From positions 11,114 to 75,113 of the forward strand of contig NZ_CAJPPN010000005.1 in the NCBI RefSeq assembly GCF_905372525.1: DNA of 64,000 nt. The letters are read 5' to 3'. The position numbers and the translations under genes are program-made. A model generated the notes under the pieces. That model worked only from the letters and a program-made list of their open reading frames with translations. It did no database searches and had not been told where the DNA came from. Of the stretch, positions 36,675 to 45,510 are shown in pieces. The stretch's first letter is position 1. The number at the start of each line of letters is the position of its first letter. The DNA is from an uncultured Porphyromonas sp. GTDB lineage: Bacteria > Bacteroidota > Bacteroidia > Bacteroidales > Porphyromonadaceae.

Positions 36675-36762
36675 TTTTCTTAGGAGGCTCATATAGAGGA
36701 GTTAGGAGTAAGGGAGCTAGGCTGGTATGCATGTCCTCGGCCTATATAAGAGGGCTTTTTCG

Positions 36763-36770
36763 TATTTTTG
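36763..36770 (+). promoter_or_regulatory. Candidate -7 element for sdaA
   Basis: TATTTTTG matches TAnnTTTG about 97 bases upstream of the sdaA start. No -33 box at the standard distance. Confidence 0.5.
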
Positions 36771-36866
36771 AGTGTGTCAAGGCCTCCCTATCACAGAGCC
36801 AATAAAGGCGAGATCAGGGACGTTGTACACATATAGACTGCCACATGGAGCATCATACAGAGAGCG

Positions 36867-38093
36867 ATGGAGACGATTAGACAGATATTTAGGATAGGGC
36901 GAGGCCCGAGTAGTAGCCATACGATGGGGCCACGGCGAGCTGCTGAGCAGTTTGTCGCTCGCTGTCCCTCTGCCTCTAGCTACGAGGTGACTCTCTATGG
37001 TAGCCTCGCAGCTACGGGGAAGGGACACATGACAGATGTGGCTATCCTAGAGACACTCACACCGATAGCTCCTACAGAGATCATTTGGAAGCCCGATATT
37101 GTTCTCCCCTTCCATCCCAATGGTATGGAGTTCAAGGCTTATGGTGCTGATGGTCGTATCCTCGATACCTACACGGTCTATAGTATAGGTGGTGGGACGC
37201 TTGCCAACGAAGACTTCAACGAACAGCACTCCGCCGAGATCTATCCCCAGCACAGGATCCTGGACATCATGCACGTCCTACACGAGCAGGATATGACCTA
37301 CTGGGAGTATGTGGAGCACTATGAGGGCGAGGATATCTGGGACTTCCTGGCTGAGATCTGGGAGGTCATGAAGGAGGCTGTCCACTCAGGCCTTCAGGCT
37401 GAGGGTGTACTCCCGGGGGGCCTTGGTCTCCGGCGCAAGGCTGCGACCTACAAGGTCAAGGCTGAGGGCTATGGCTCTGCCAGTATCAAGAATAGAGGCC
37501 TAGTCTATGCCTACGCTCTCGCAGTCAGCGAGCACAATGCCTCGGGCGGGCGTGTCGTTACTGCACCTACCTGTGGGAGCTGTGGCGTCGTCCCTGCGGT
37601 GCTCTACCACCTCAAGATGAGTCGGGACTTCCCTGATCGTAGTATCCTGAGGGCTCTAGCTACTGCTGGACTCTTCGCCAATGTTGTCCGGACCAATGCC
37701 TCTATCTCGGGGGCTGAGGTTGGGTGTCAGGGTGAGATCGGGGTGGCGTGTGCTATGGGGGCAGCAGCAGCTAGCCAGCTCTTCGGTGGCTCTAATCTAC
37801 AGATCGAGTACTCGGCAGAGATGGCACTAGAGCATCACCTAGGGCTGACCTGTGACCCTGTATGTGGTCTGGTGCAGATACCTTGTATTGAGCGCAATGC
37901 CTTCGCGGCGGCTCGTGCACTAGATGCGAATACCTATGGTACGTTCAGTGATGGACGTCATCGTGTGAGCTTCGACCAAGTCGTGGAGGTGATGCGCAAG
38001 ACTGGGCATGACCTGCCAAGTCTCTATCGTGAGACCTCCACAGGAGGATTAGCCACAGAGTACTCCCTGAAGACGCCACCCCACCCATGGTAG
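36867..38093 (+). CDS. sdaA: L-serine ammonia-lyase (single-chain, iron-sulfur)
   Basis: This oxygen-sensitive enzyme deaminates L-serine to pyruvate and ammonia. It has 408 residues with the beta domain (about 1-140; GRGPSSSHTMGPRRAAEQF) joined to the alpha domain (about 165-408). The 4Fe-4S cluster cysteines appear in APTCGSCGVVP and in CDPVCGLVQIPC. Such single-chain forms are usual in Gram-negatives and many Bacteroidales. The start ATG at 36867 gives the normal METIRQIFRIG. The gene fits an amino-acid-fermenting lifestyle beside korAB. The last seven bases overlap a possible ATG of the next gene. Confidence 0.95.
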   Translation: METIRQIFRIGRGPSSSHTMGPRRAAEQFVARCPSASSYEVTLYGSLAATGKGHMTDVAILETLTPIAPTEIIWKPDIVLPFHPNGMEFKAYGADGRILDTYTVYSIGGGTLANEDFNEQHSAEIYPQHRILDIMHVLHEQDMTYWEYVEHYEGEDIWDFLAEIWEVMKEAVHSGLQAEGVLPGGLGLRRKAATYKVKAEGYGSASIKNRGLVYAYALAVSEHNASGGRVVTAPTCGSCGVVPAVLYHLKMSRDFPDRSILRALATAGLFANVVRTNASISGAEVGCQGEIGVACAMGAAAASQLFGGSNLQIEYSAEMALEHHLGLTCDPVCGLVQIPCIERNAFAAARALDANTYGTFSDGRHRVSFDQVVEVMRKTGHDLPSLYRETSTGGLATEYSLKTPPHPW

Positions 38094-38137
38094 GGACGGG
38101 TAGCCTTCAGCCCTATCTATCTTCTCTGTATCAGACT

Positions 38138-38740
38138 ATGTATCTCAGTAGATTTCTCTGCCGTATACTCACCTTTCTACTCTTCCTCTCTGGGGGCAGT
38201 GTGGGGCTTCTCGGCCAGGTCACCACTCATACGGAGCCAACTATAGAAGGCGATACGCTCGTAGAGGTGGTCCTCCCCCCCGTGAATGTCTATGCGGATC
38301 GGAGCGTGCGCCCCATGACTCCAGAGGAGCGACAGCAGCTCTGGCGACTCATACGTGATGTGAAGGTCACCTATCCCTATGCCAAGTATGTCGCAGCGAC
38401 GATCATCGAGACCTATGAATACATGGAGACACTCCCAGAGAAGAGCCGAGAGGCGCACCTCAAGCTGGTCGAGAAAGATCTAAAGCGTGAGATGACTCCC
38501 AAGATGAAGAACCTTACCCTGCGTCAGGGCAAGATCCTCATCAAGCTCATCCACCGCCAGTGTGGGATGACTGGCTATGAGCTCCTAAAGACCTTCCTCG
38601 GGGGCTTCAAGGCTTGGACCTGGCAGCTCTTTGCTCGAGTCACTGGAGCTAGCCTCAAGTCCCCCTATGACCCACTCCACAACCAGGAGGATGCCACGAT
38701 CGAGCGTATCATCCATCTCTATGAGCAGCGCCGGCTCTAG
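38138..38740 (+). CDS. DUF4294 family exported protein
   Basis: From the ATG at 38138 (MYLSRFLCRILTFLLFL) the product has 200 residues with a clear signal peptide ending near LLGQ. An ATG at 38087 inside the end of sdaA would add 17 residues before it and is less likely. The mature part contains PPVNVYADRSVRPMTPEE, the conserved Arg/Lys-rich central block (LRDVKVTYPYAKYVA-like) and KILIKLIHRQCGMTGYELLK, typical of the DUF4294 family of Bacteroidota. The function is unknown; it is probably periplasmic. Confidence 0.85.
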   Translation: MYLSRFLCRILTFLLFLSGGSVGLLGQVTTHTEPTIEGDTLVEVVLPPVNVYADRSVRPMTPEERQQLWRLIRDVKVTYPYAKYVAATIIETYEYMETLPEKSREAHLKLVEKDLKREMTPKMKNLTLRQGKILIKLIHRQCGMTGYELLKTFLGGFKAWTWQLFARVTGASLKSPYDPLHNQEDATIERIIHLYEQRRL

Positions 38741-38808
38741 CAACCTAAGACTCATCCGATACCCTTGATACTAACTATATAGACCCGACCCCATCGAAGA
38801 CTCTCCCC

Positions 38809-40914
38809 ATGATGAAGTTCCCTACTCGCCTCCTATCTCTCGCTCTACTCCTATTCTCTGCTCTATCCGTCTGTGCGGCCTCCCGCCGCACTGCCCCGAT
38901 CCGTGTAGCCTGTATCGGCAATAGCATTACCTATGGCTATCTACTCAAGAATCGTGAGCATGAGGCCTACCCCGTAGTCCTTCAGCAACTCTTGGGTTCT
39001 GGCTATCAAGTGGGCAACTTTGGGAAGTCTGGAGCTACGCTTCTTGCCCGTGGTCATCGGCCTTACATCCAGCAGGAAGAGTATCAGAAGGCTCTAGACT
39101 ATCGAGCTGATATAGCTGTGATCCACCTTGGGGTCAATGATACCGATCCCCGCAACTGGCCTAACTATCGGGATGAGTTTGTCCCCGACTATCACCGCCT
39201 CATCGAGGCTCTACGTGAGGCCAACCCCAAGGTACGTATCCTCATCGCACGTACGACACCTATCGGTGTGGAGCATCCACGCTTCGAGTCTGGTACACGA
39301 GACTGGCAGGATCAGATACAGAAGGCTATCGAGCAGGTCGCAAAGGGGGCTGATGTACAGCTTATAGACCTGCATGCACCACTCTATCCCTATCCCCACT
39401 ATCTACCCGATGCTGTTCACCCAACGGCTGCGGGGGTACGGATCATAGCTCGGGAGGTCTATGGTGCGATCACAGGGGACTATGGGGGGCTGACCCTCCC
39501 TGAGATACTCTCCTCGGGCATGGTTCTGCAGCGCCGAAGGCCTCTGGAGCTAGAGGGGAGGGCTAATGCCCTAGAGTATGTCTCCCTAACATTCGGCGGA
39601 TCCACCTACACGACTAGAGCAGGTAAGGATGGACGATGGAGTATCATCCTCCCTCCTCAGGAAGCGGGAGGCCCTTACCGCATTAGCCTCGAGGCAAGGT
39701 CACGTAGCTATCAGCTAGACTCAGTCTATATAGGTGAGGTATGGCTCTGCTCGGGGCAGTCCAATATGGCGATGATGCTACGAGAGACTGCGGATCGTGA
39801 TCTGGCTGATAGCGCATACGATCCTGAGCTACGAGTCTTCGATATGAAGCCTGCTCATACGACCGATGCTGTCAGCTGGCCTGTCTCCTTCCTGGACTCA
39901 CTCAATAGACTGGAATACTACCTCCCCACTCAATGGCGAGGGGTGACTCCCGAGATAGCTCGCTCGACCTCGGCCATAGCCTATCAGTTCGCTCGGGAGC
40001 TACGAGATAGTCTACAGGTACCAGTGGGAATTATCATCAATGCGGTCGGTGGAGCACCTACCGAGGCTTGGATCGATCGTTATACGCTGGAGCATGAGTT
40101 CCCACAGATCCTTCGCCACTGGCGTACGAATGACTTCATTATGCCGTGGGTGCGTGAGCGTGCTGCGCTCAATGTGAAGCTCCAGGATACTCCACTCACT
40201 CGTCATCCCTATGCTCCTACCTACCTCTTTGACACGGGGATAAGACCCTTGGCTCGCTTTCCTATCCAGGGGATACTCTGGTACCAAGGGGAGTCTAATG
40301 CCCACAACATAGAGGCGCATGCACGTCTCTTCCCCCTACTTGTGACGAGTTGGAGGCAGGTCTTTAGCTTCAATATCCCCTTCTATTACGTACAGCTCTC
40401 CTCTATGAATCGCCCTTCCTGGCCGCACTTCCGTGAAAGCCAGCGTAGGCTCATGCGCTCTGCCGAAGGGCTAGAGATGGTCGTCTCCTCGGATCATGGT
40501 ATGCCTAATGATGTACATCCACGAAATAAGCGCCCGATAGCTCACCGCCTGGCACTGCTAGCACTGCATAATGAATATGGCTATAGCACCCTGACCCATA
40601 GGAGCCCATGGCTAAAGGCATTATACAGGGAGGACAATAAGCTGATCCTACTCTTCGGGGGGACAGAGGAGCTGAAGACCTCTGATGGCCAGGAGCTGAG
40701 GGGCTTTGAGCTCATCGGAGAGGATGGTCTCAGCTATCCTATGCCCCCCGTTAAGCTCCGTGATGCTCGTGTCATCATCTCGCTACCCCGCCGGATAAGC
40801 TCACAGAAGCTCCAGATACGTTATGCCTGGGAGCCCTATACCGATGCCAATCTCGTCGGGCATACGGGGCTACCCGTCTCCACCTTCTCCATCTGCGAAG
40901 GTTACTTACCCTAA
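38809..40914 (+). CDS. Secreted double-domain SGNH esterase (GDSL plus sialate O-acetylesterase type)
   Basis: The 701-residue precursor has a signal peptide ending near CAAS. The first domain (about 30-215) is an SGNH hydrolase with GNSIT as block I, GVND as block III and VHPTAAG as block V. The second (about 230-690) is of the sialate O-acetylesterase (SASA) type with SGQSNMAM as the nucleophile block, GGAPTEAWI and WYQGESNA. Fusions of two esterase domains serve removal of acetyl esters from host sialic acids or other glycans; exact substrates are inferred. It complements the secreted GH20 enzyme encoded at 8.9 kb. Confidence 0.9.
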   Translation: MMKFPTRLLSLALLLFSALSVCAASRRTAPIRVACIGNSITYGYLLKNREHEAYPVVLQQLLGSGYQVGNFGKSGATLLARGHRPYIQQEEYQKALDYRADIAVIHLGVNDTDPRNWPNYRDEFVPDYHRLIEALREANPKVRILIARTTPIGVEHPRFESGTRDWQDQIQKAIEQVAKGADVQLIDLHAPLYPYPHYLPDAVHPTAAGVRIIAREVYGAITGDYGGLTLPEILSSGMVLQRRRPLELEGRANALEYVSLTFGGSTYTTRAGKDGRWSIILPPQEAGGPYRISLEARSRSYQLDSVYIGEVWLCSGQSNMAMMLRETADRDLADSAYDPELRVFDMKPAHTTDAVSWPVSFLDSLNRLEYYLPTQWRGVTPEIARSTSAIAYQFARELRDSLQVPVGIIINAVGGAPTEAWIDRYTLEHEFPQILRHWRTNDFIMPWVRERAALNVKLQDTPLTRHPYAPTYLFDTGIRPLARFPIQGILWYQGESNAHNIEAHARLFPLLVTSWRQVFSFNIPFYYVQLSSMNRPSWPHFRESQRRLMRSAEGLEMVVSSDHGMPNDVHPRNKRPIAHRLALLALHNEYGYSTLTHRSPWLKALYREDNKLILLFGGTEELKTSDGQELRGFELIGEDGLSYPMPPVKLRDARVIISLPRRISSQKLQIRYAWEPYTDANLVGHTGLPVSTFSICEGYLP

Positions 40915-40925
40915 GTCTCAACGAA

Positions 40926-41621
40926 ATGAAGATGAAGCTCCATTCTCTATTCCTCTCCCTCTTCGTAGCCATCCTCCTCGGCTCTTGTAGCTCACAGCCC
41001 AAGGGCTCTCGTCTCGTGATTCAGCTAGACTCACCCTCAGGAGGCGACACACTAGCTCTCGTGACTTATATAGGGCCGGATGTCCAGATCACAGATACGC
41101 TGACGAACTTCGATACCCGCCTCGAACTCTACCTAGATACGGCGCGCTTCCACTCGGTACTTGTCTCTCATGACGAGGGGCGGCGTGTACGCCTCTTTGA
41201 CCTGATAGGTAAGGAGTGGCGGGAGCAAATCGCTCCAGCCCCCACCAAAGTTCATCCCTTGACCTCCGCTCCTCTCTTCTCAGGGAAGGATGCCTCGGGC
41301 AAGCAACGAGAGCTCTCGGATCTCTATCATCGTCGCTCGGTGATGCTCGTCTTTGCCTCCCCCGAGGGACTTTCCTCGCTGACGAAGCAGGAGCAGACGA
41401 GCCTTAGAGCTGGAGCTAAGCCAGACAGCCTCTACTTTGTCTTCATGATGCCGACCCTCTCGGATAGTACGGCACGCTCCCAGCTGAGACGAGATAGTCT
41501 GGAGGGGATCGCTTTCTCTGATAGCCTTGGGCTCGTGAGTCGTGTCCGACAGCTCTACGGGGTACAGGGGCAGGCTGGCGTCGTCCGCTTTCGTATCGAT
41601 AGTCTAGGGAAGATTAGATAG
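40926..41621 (+). CDS. Lipoprotein with DUF4369/thioredoxin-like features
   Basis: The 231-residue protein has a signal peptide with lipobox LGSC. The N-terminal half (about 25-110) resembles the DUF4369 module found before thioredoxin domains in Bacteroidota, with repeated short beta strands. The second half (about 120-231) looks like a degenerate thioredoxin or peroxiredoxin fold (SAPLFSGKDASGKQRELSDL, then VMLVFASPEG) but no CxxC is present, so redox activity is unlikely. It starts 11 bases after the esterase gene and ends about 40 bases before comM, so it is probably co-transcribed with the esterase. Confidence 0.75.
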   Translation: MKMKLHSLFLSLFVAILLGSCSSQPKGSRLVIQLDSPSGGDTLALVTYIGPDVQITDTLTNFDTRLELYLDTARFHSVLVSHDEGRRVRLFDLIGKEWREQIAPAPTKVHPLTSAPLFSGKDASGKQRELSDLYHRRSVMLVFASPEGLSSLTKQEQTSLRAGAKPDSLYFVFMMPTLSDSTARSQLRRDSLEGIAFSDSLGLVSRVRQLYGVQGQAGVVRFRIDSLGKIR

Positions 41622-41659
41622 TCCCAGCTGCGGGCACAGAAACCACGAATATACACACT

Positions 41660-43201
41660 ATGCTTATCAAGACATACGCCGCTGCGCTACAGAGTATACA
41701 GGCACGAACGGTCACAGTAGAGGTCAACTGTACACCAGGCTCTTACTTCCAGCTCGTGGGGCTACCCGATGCTGCTATCAAGGAGAGCCAGGATCGTATC
41801 ATCTCCGCTATCGAGAGCTGTGGCTATAAGTTCCCCGGCAAGCGTATCGTGATCAATATGAGCCCTGCAGACCTGCGTAAGGAAGGGGCAGCCTATGACC
41901 TCCCGCTTGCCATCGGGCTCTTGGCCGCTGATGGGCAGATCCCTGCTGATCTGCTAGATCGTTACCTGATTATGGGGGAGCTCTCGCTTGATGGGAGTGT
42001 ACGTGCTATACGAGGGGCATTGCCTATCGCCATACAGGCTCGTAGCGAGGGCTTCGAGGGTTTTATCCTCCCTGCCCCCAACGCTCGGGAAGCCGCTGTG
42101 GTGAACCAACTCAAGGTCTACGCTGCACGCACCCTACGAGAGGTCATCGATATGCTCTCGGGACAGTCTCAGCTCCCACTGGTGGAGGTCGATACCCGGT
42201 GCGAGTTCTACGAGGCTCAGGGGGGAAGCCCCTTCGACTTCGCTGAGGTACGAGGCCAAGAGACGGTCAAGCGTGCCCTAGAGGTAGCTGCGGCTGGGGG
42301 GCACAATCTCCTGATGATCGGTGCCCCTGGTAGTGGCAAGTCGATGATGGCCAAGCGTCTGTCTGGTATCCTCCCTCCCTTCACTCTACGTGAGTCCCTA
42401 GAGACAACGAAGATTTACTCCGTAGCGGGGAAGCTGGGCAAGGACGTGACCTTGCTGACTACTCGCCCTTTCCGGGCTCCTCATCATTCTATCTCTCCCG
42501 CAGCTCTAGTCGGTGGGGGGAGCTCGCCTCAACCTGGGGAGATAAGTCTAGCACACAATGGGGTGCTCTTCCTCGATGAGCTCCCAGAGTTCAACCGCAA
42601 CGTGCTAGAGGTCATGCGCCAGCCCCTAGAGGAGCGAATGGTCACGGTCGCACGGTCGCGCTTCACTGTGGACTACCCTGCGAGCTTTATGCTGATCGCT
42701 GCAATGAACCCTTGTCCCTGTGGCTACTACAATCATCCTACTCGTCACTGTGAGTGTACCCCGCAGCAGGTGCAACGCTACCTCGGGAAGGTCTCCGGTC
42801 CACTCCTAGATCGTATAGATATCCAGGTGGAGATCACCCCCGTACCCTTCGAGAAGCTCTCAGGCCAAGAGCCTGCAGAGTGTAGTGCCGATATTCGTCG
42901 ACGTGTGATGGCTGCTCGGGAGCTCCAAAACCAGCGCTTCGCTTGTACCCCAGGGGTATACTGCAATGCCCAGATGACTCCAGCGCTGATGCAGACCTTC
43001 GCCCGCCCTGATGCCGAGGGGCTGATTCGCCTTCGGACGGCTATGGAGCGACTAGATCTGTCGGCTCGTGCCTACGACCGCATACTGAAGGTTGCCCGTA
43101 CCATAGCTGACTTAGCAGGGGAGGAGTCTATCCACAAGGAGCACATCGCCGAGGCTATCCATTATCGCAGTCTAGACCGTAGCTCTTGGGGACAGAAGTA
43201 A
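41660..43201 (+). CDS. comM: YifB/ComM family Mg-chelatase-like AAA+ helicase
   Basis: The 513-residue protein has an N-terminal Lon-protease-like domain (about 1-165), an AAA+ core with Walker A GAPGSGKS (about residue 222) and Walker B LFLDELPEF, and a C-terminal zinc-like/Mg-chelatase domain (CPCGYYNHPTRHCECTP). ComM is a hexameric branch-migration helicase that promotes integration of incoming DNA in natural transformation. The family is widely conserved, also in organisms not known to be competent. It is the last gene of this plus-strand run and ends at a bidirectional terminator. Confidence 0.95.
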   Translation: MLIKTYAAALQSIQARTVTVEVNCTPGSYFQLVGLPDAAIKESQDRIISAIESCGYKFPGKRIVINMSPADLRKEGAAYDLPLAIGLLAADGQIPADLLDRYLIMGELSLDGSVRAIRGALPIAIQARSEGFEGFILPAPNAREAAVVNQLKVYAARTLREVIDMLSGQSQLPLVEVDTRCEFYEAQGGSPFDFAEVRGQETVKRALEVAAAGGHNLLMIGAPGSGKSMMAKRLSGILPPFTLRESLETTKIYSVAGKLGKDVTLLTTRPFRAPHHSISPAALVGGGSSPQPGEISLAHNGVLFLDELPEFNRNVLEVMRQPLEERMVTVARSRFTVDYPASFMLIAAMNPCPCGYYNHPTRHCECTPQQVQRYLGKVSGPLLDRIDIQVEITPVPFEKLSGQEPAECSADIRRRVMAARELQNQRFACTPGVYCNAQMTPALMQTFARPDAEGLIRLRTAMERLDLSARAYDRILKVARTIADLAGEESIHKEHIAEAIHYRSLDRSSWGQK

Positions 43202-43235
43202 TCCCCCTAATATCCACTCTGTACTATCCTTACAA

Positions 43236-43285
43236 ATAGTCTCAGCCCCTAAGCTAGTACGTGCTTGCTTAGGGGCTGAGACTAT
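43236..43285. terminator. Strong bidirectional terminator between comM and the acyltransferase gene
   Basis: ATAGTCTCAGCCCCTAAGC (43236-43254) pairs perfectly over 19 bp with 43267-43285, followed by TTTTTG. It separates two convergent genes. Confidence 0.85.
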
Positions 43286-43323
43286 TTTTGTGGGGCAAGG
43301 GTCTTTGCTTGCCCTCCCTATGA

Positions 43324-44460
43324 CTAGAAGGGTAGGGCGAGGAGAGATCGGATCTTATCCAGTAGAGGGAAGAAGATCGCTTCCCATAGTATCTTACGAA
43401 CCTGGTCGATGAGAATGCTCCCGATGAAGACCACGATGAGGAAGCCTAAGAGGTAGACGAGGAACGTCCCCGTAGGGTAGAGGCTTAGCTGCCGTACAAA
43501 GGCAATGAAATGGTGGATGAGATGCTCATTGCAGTGAATGAGATATACGGCTAGTACGGAGGAGGCTACCCAATTGATTAAGTGGCTCCGTATCTTCAGT
43601 CGAGAGAAGGTGATGAAGAGACATACAGCCCCGATGATATTCAGAGGCGAGCTATAGGCAAGGGTGAGGGCCGTGATTGTCCCATTATTACCTAGGTTCC
43701 TCGGAGCAGAGGGGAATAGTAAAGGTAGGGTAGAGGCTAGATAGGGAATGAGGGCATTCAGGAGGGCTATACCTAAATAGATCCCTAGGTATAGGCTCGT
43801 CTTCCCCTTTGTGGCGAAGGTCTCTGGATATAGATATATATATTGTCCGATTAGATAGAGCAGGATGAAGGAGAAGAGCGAATAGCCTGCACTGACCTTG
43901 AGATGATCTACCCCCCAGCCGAAGATACTCTGCATCAGCAATAGGGCTATAATGACCCCCAGTAAATTCTTCTCACCCGTCTGGGCGACGAAGGTGTTGA
44001 GGATGGGGGAGAGTAGCATGAGCCCTATGTATACGGAGATAAACCAGCCACCGCTCGGATCTAAGGGGGAGAGACATCGGGCAAAGTGTGCGCCCGAGAA
44101 GACTTCCCAACCGATTGCTACCAAAACGAGGTAGACCCCCATAATATAGAAGAAGGACTGGAAGAGTAGCCCCATAAAGCGATCTGCCCGTAGACGTATC
44201 CCGAAGTAACCTGAGATAAGTACAAAGGTATTGACCGCTACGACGGCGATTGTCTCCAGCCACGTCCTGAGGAAGGCAGAGACGGGGTTCGCTGCGATCT
44301 CCTGAGTGCTAGGAAAGCCAAAGCTGAGGCAGTCAGCATGTAGGATGAGGATGAAGATCATAGCCACGATCCTCAGAAGCTCGAAGCCTGACTGTCGCCC
44401 CTCTCTCTGTGGGAGAACTATGGATATAGAGCTATATGTATCGTCTGACATAGGTGACAT
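43324..44460 (-). CDS. Acyltransferase family 3 membrane protein
   Basis: The 378-residue integral membrane protein has about ten hydrophobic helices. The opening FELLRIVAMIFILILHADC contains the R and H positions expected for acyltransferase family 3 (OafA/NodX/WecH type); the IHCNEHLI segment is near the C-terminus. These enzymes O-acylate cell-surface polysaccharides or glycolipids from a membrane-bound or CoA donor. It is downstream of the AraC-type regulator on the same strand (128-base gap), suggesting but not proving control by it. Family is clear, substrate unknown. Confidence 0.9.
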   Translation of the reverse strand: MSPMSDDTYSSISIVLPQREGRQSGFELLRIVAMIFILILHADCLSFGFPSTQEIAANPVSAFLRTWLETIAVVAVNTFVLISGYFGIRLRADRFMGLLFQSFFYIMGVYLVLVAIGWEVFSGAHFARCLSPLDPSGGWFISVYIGLMLLSPILNTFVAQTGEKNLLGVIIALLLMQSIFGWGVDHLKVSAGYSLFSFILLYLIGQYIYLYPETFATKGKTSLYLGIYLGIALLNALIPYLASTLPLLFPSAPRNLGNNGTITALTLAYSSPLNIIGAVCLFITFSRLKIRSHLINWVASSVLAVYLIHCNEHLIHHFIAFVRQLSLYPTGTFLVYLLGFLIVVFIGSILIDQVRKILWEAIFFPLLDKIRSLLALPF

Positions 44461-44588
44461 TTATAATGCCTCTGTGGTCATGAGAGGCTCATGAGGAGTC
44501 GGTACATACTCCTGCATCCTCTATCTGCTATACTAGGCCCTCTCACCCCCTATGTGACTGCACGGAGCGTAGGATAGCAGTCTCTAGA

Positions 44589-45458
44589 CTAGGGATGGAG
44601 TGCTGGACTAATGAAGTATCGTGCTCGGAACTCAGAGGGGGTGCACCCCTCGAGCCGACGGAAGAATTGCGAGAAGAAGGAATGAGAGGCAAAGTGTAGC
44701 TCGTCTGCGATCTGCTGGATGGAGAGATTGGAACTCGTGAGGTACATCTTCGCTGTAGAGAGGAGTAGGCTATTGATGCTCTGGACGGCTGTCTCCCCTC
44801 CATACTCCTTGCATACCGACCCTAGGTAGCGTATGGAGATACAGAGCTCACGCGCATAGAACTCGGCAGCGTGCTCCCGATGGAAATTCTTGAAGAGGAG
44901 ATCTAGGAACTCAGCGTAGTAGACCTTGCGTCGGGAGAAGTGTGTCGGGTCATACTCTACGTCCTCTTCGTAGTGGGCAAAGACTTCGCAGGTAGCAGCT
45001 GATAGGAGGTGCTGGAGGATCTCGATGTTGTACTTCGTCCGCTCCCGACGAGCTACCTCGCCGATGAGGATAAGGATCTGGATGAAGCTCTCGACACGAT
45101 CAGGACGGAGTGTGAAGCAGGGATAGAAGAGGATCTTCTTGATGAGCTCTGGACTGGGATACTTCCTTCGGACACCTACGTCAAGGTCATTATTCCACGT
45201 AAAGAGGTAGGCCTCGCTACCTGACTGACGATCCTGTATGTGGAAGGACTGATTGATGAAGATTATGCAGGCATCCCGATCACGGAGCTGATAGGTCTCT
45301 TGGCCGACTTGTAGAGTGAATGAGCCCTGTGTGCAGACGAAGAAGCGGGTGTACTGGTAGGCTCCCATCATGTAGAGGTATGGGGAGAAGTCCTGTAGCT
45401 CCTCGGTAATGTGCAGGTAATTGAGGTGCAGATGGTCGGGGACGTGGGAGGTAGGCAT
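44589..45458 (-). CDS. AraC family transcriptional regulator
   Basis: The 289-residue regulator has an N-terminal cupin-like sensing part (about 1-140: FVCTQGSFTLQVGQETYQL) and a C-terminal pair of helix-turn-helix motifs (about 190-285: SSNLSIQQIADELHFASHSF, then FFRRLEGCTPSEFRARY). The effector is unknown. It lies between the mltF-like and acyltransferase genes, all on the minus strand, and could regulate either the neighbour or itself. Confidence 0.93.
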   Translation of the reverse strand: MPTSHVPDHLHLNYLHITEELQDFSPYLYMMGAYQYTRFFVCTQGSFTLQVGQETYQLRDRDACIIFINQSFHIQDRQSGSEAYLFTWNNDLDVGVRRKYPSPELIKKILFYPCFTLRPDRVESFIQILILIGEVARRERTKYNIEILQHLLSAATCEVFAHYEEDVEYDPTHFSRRKVYYAEFLDLLFKNFHREHAAEFYARELCISIRYLGSVCKEYGGETAVQSINSLLLSTAKMYLTSSNLSIQQIADELHFASHSFFSQFFRRLEGCTPSEFRARYFISPALHP

Positions 45459-45510
45459 AGCGTGCAGTATGAGTCAGGGAGGATGGGGGATGAGGTAGCG
45501 CGGTGAGGTA

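Noticed and set aside
41386..41621. Active thioredoxin-type domain in the lipoprotein at 40926
   Set aside because: No CxxC or single conserved active-site cysteine is present, so only a degenerate fold is proposed.
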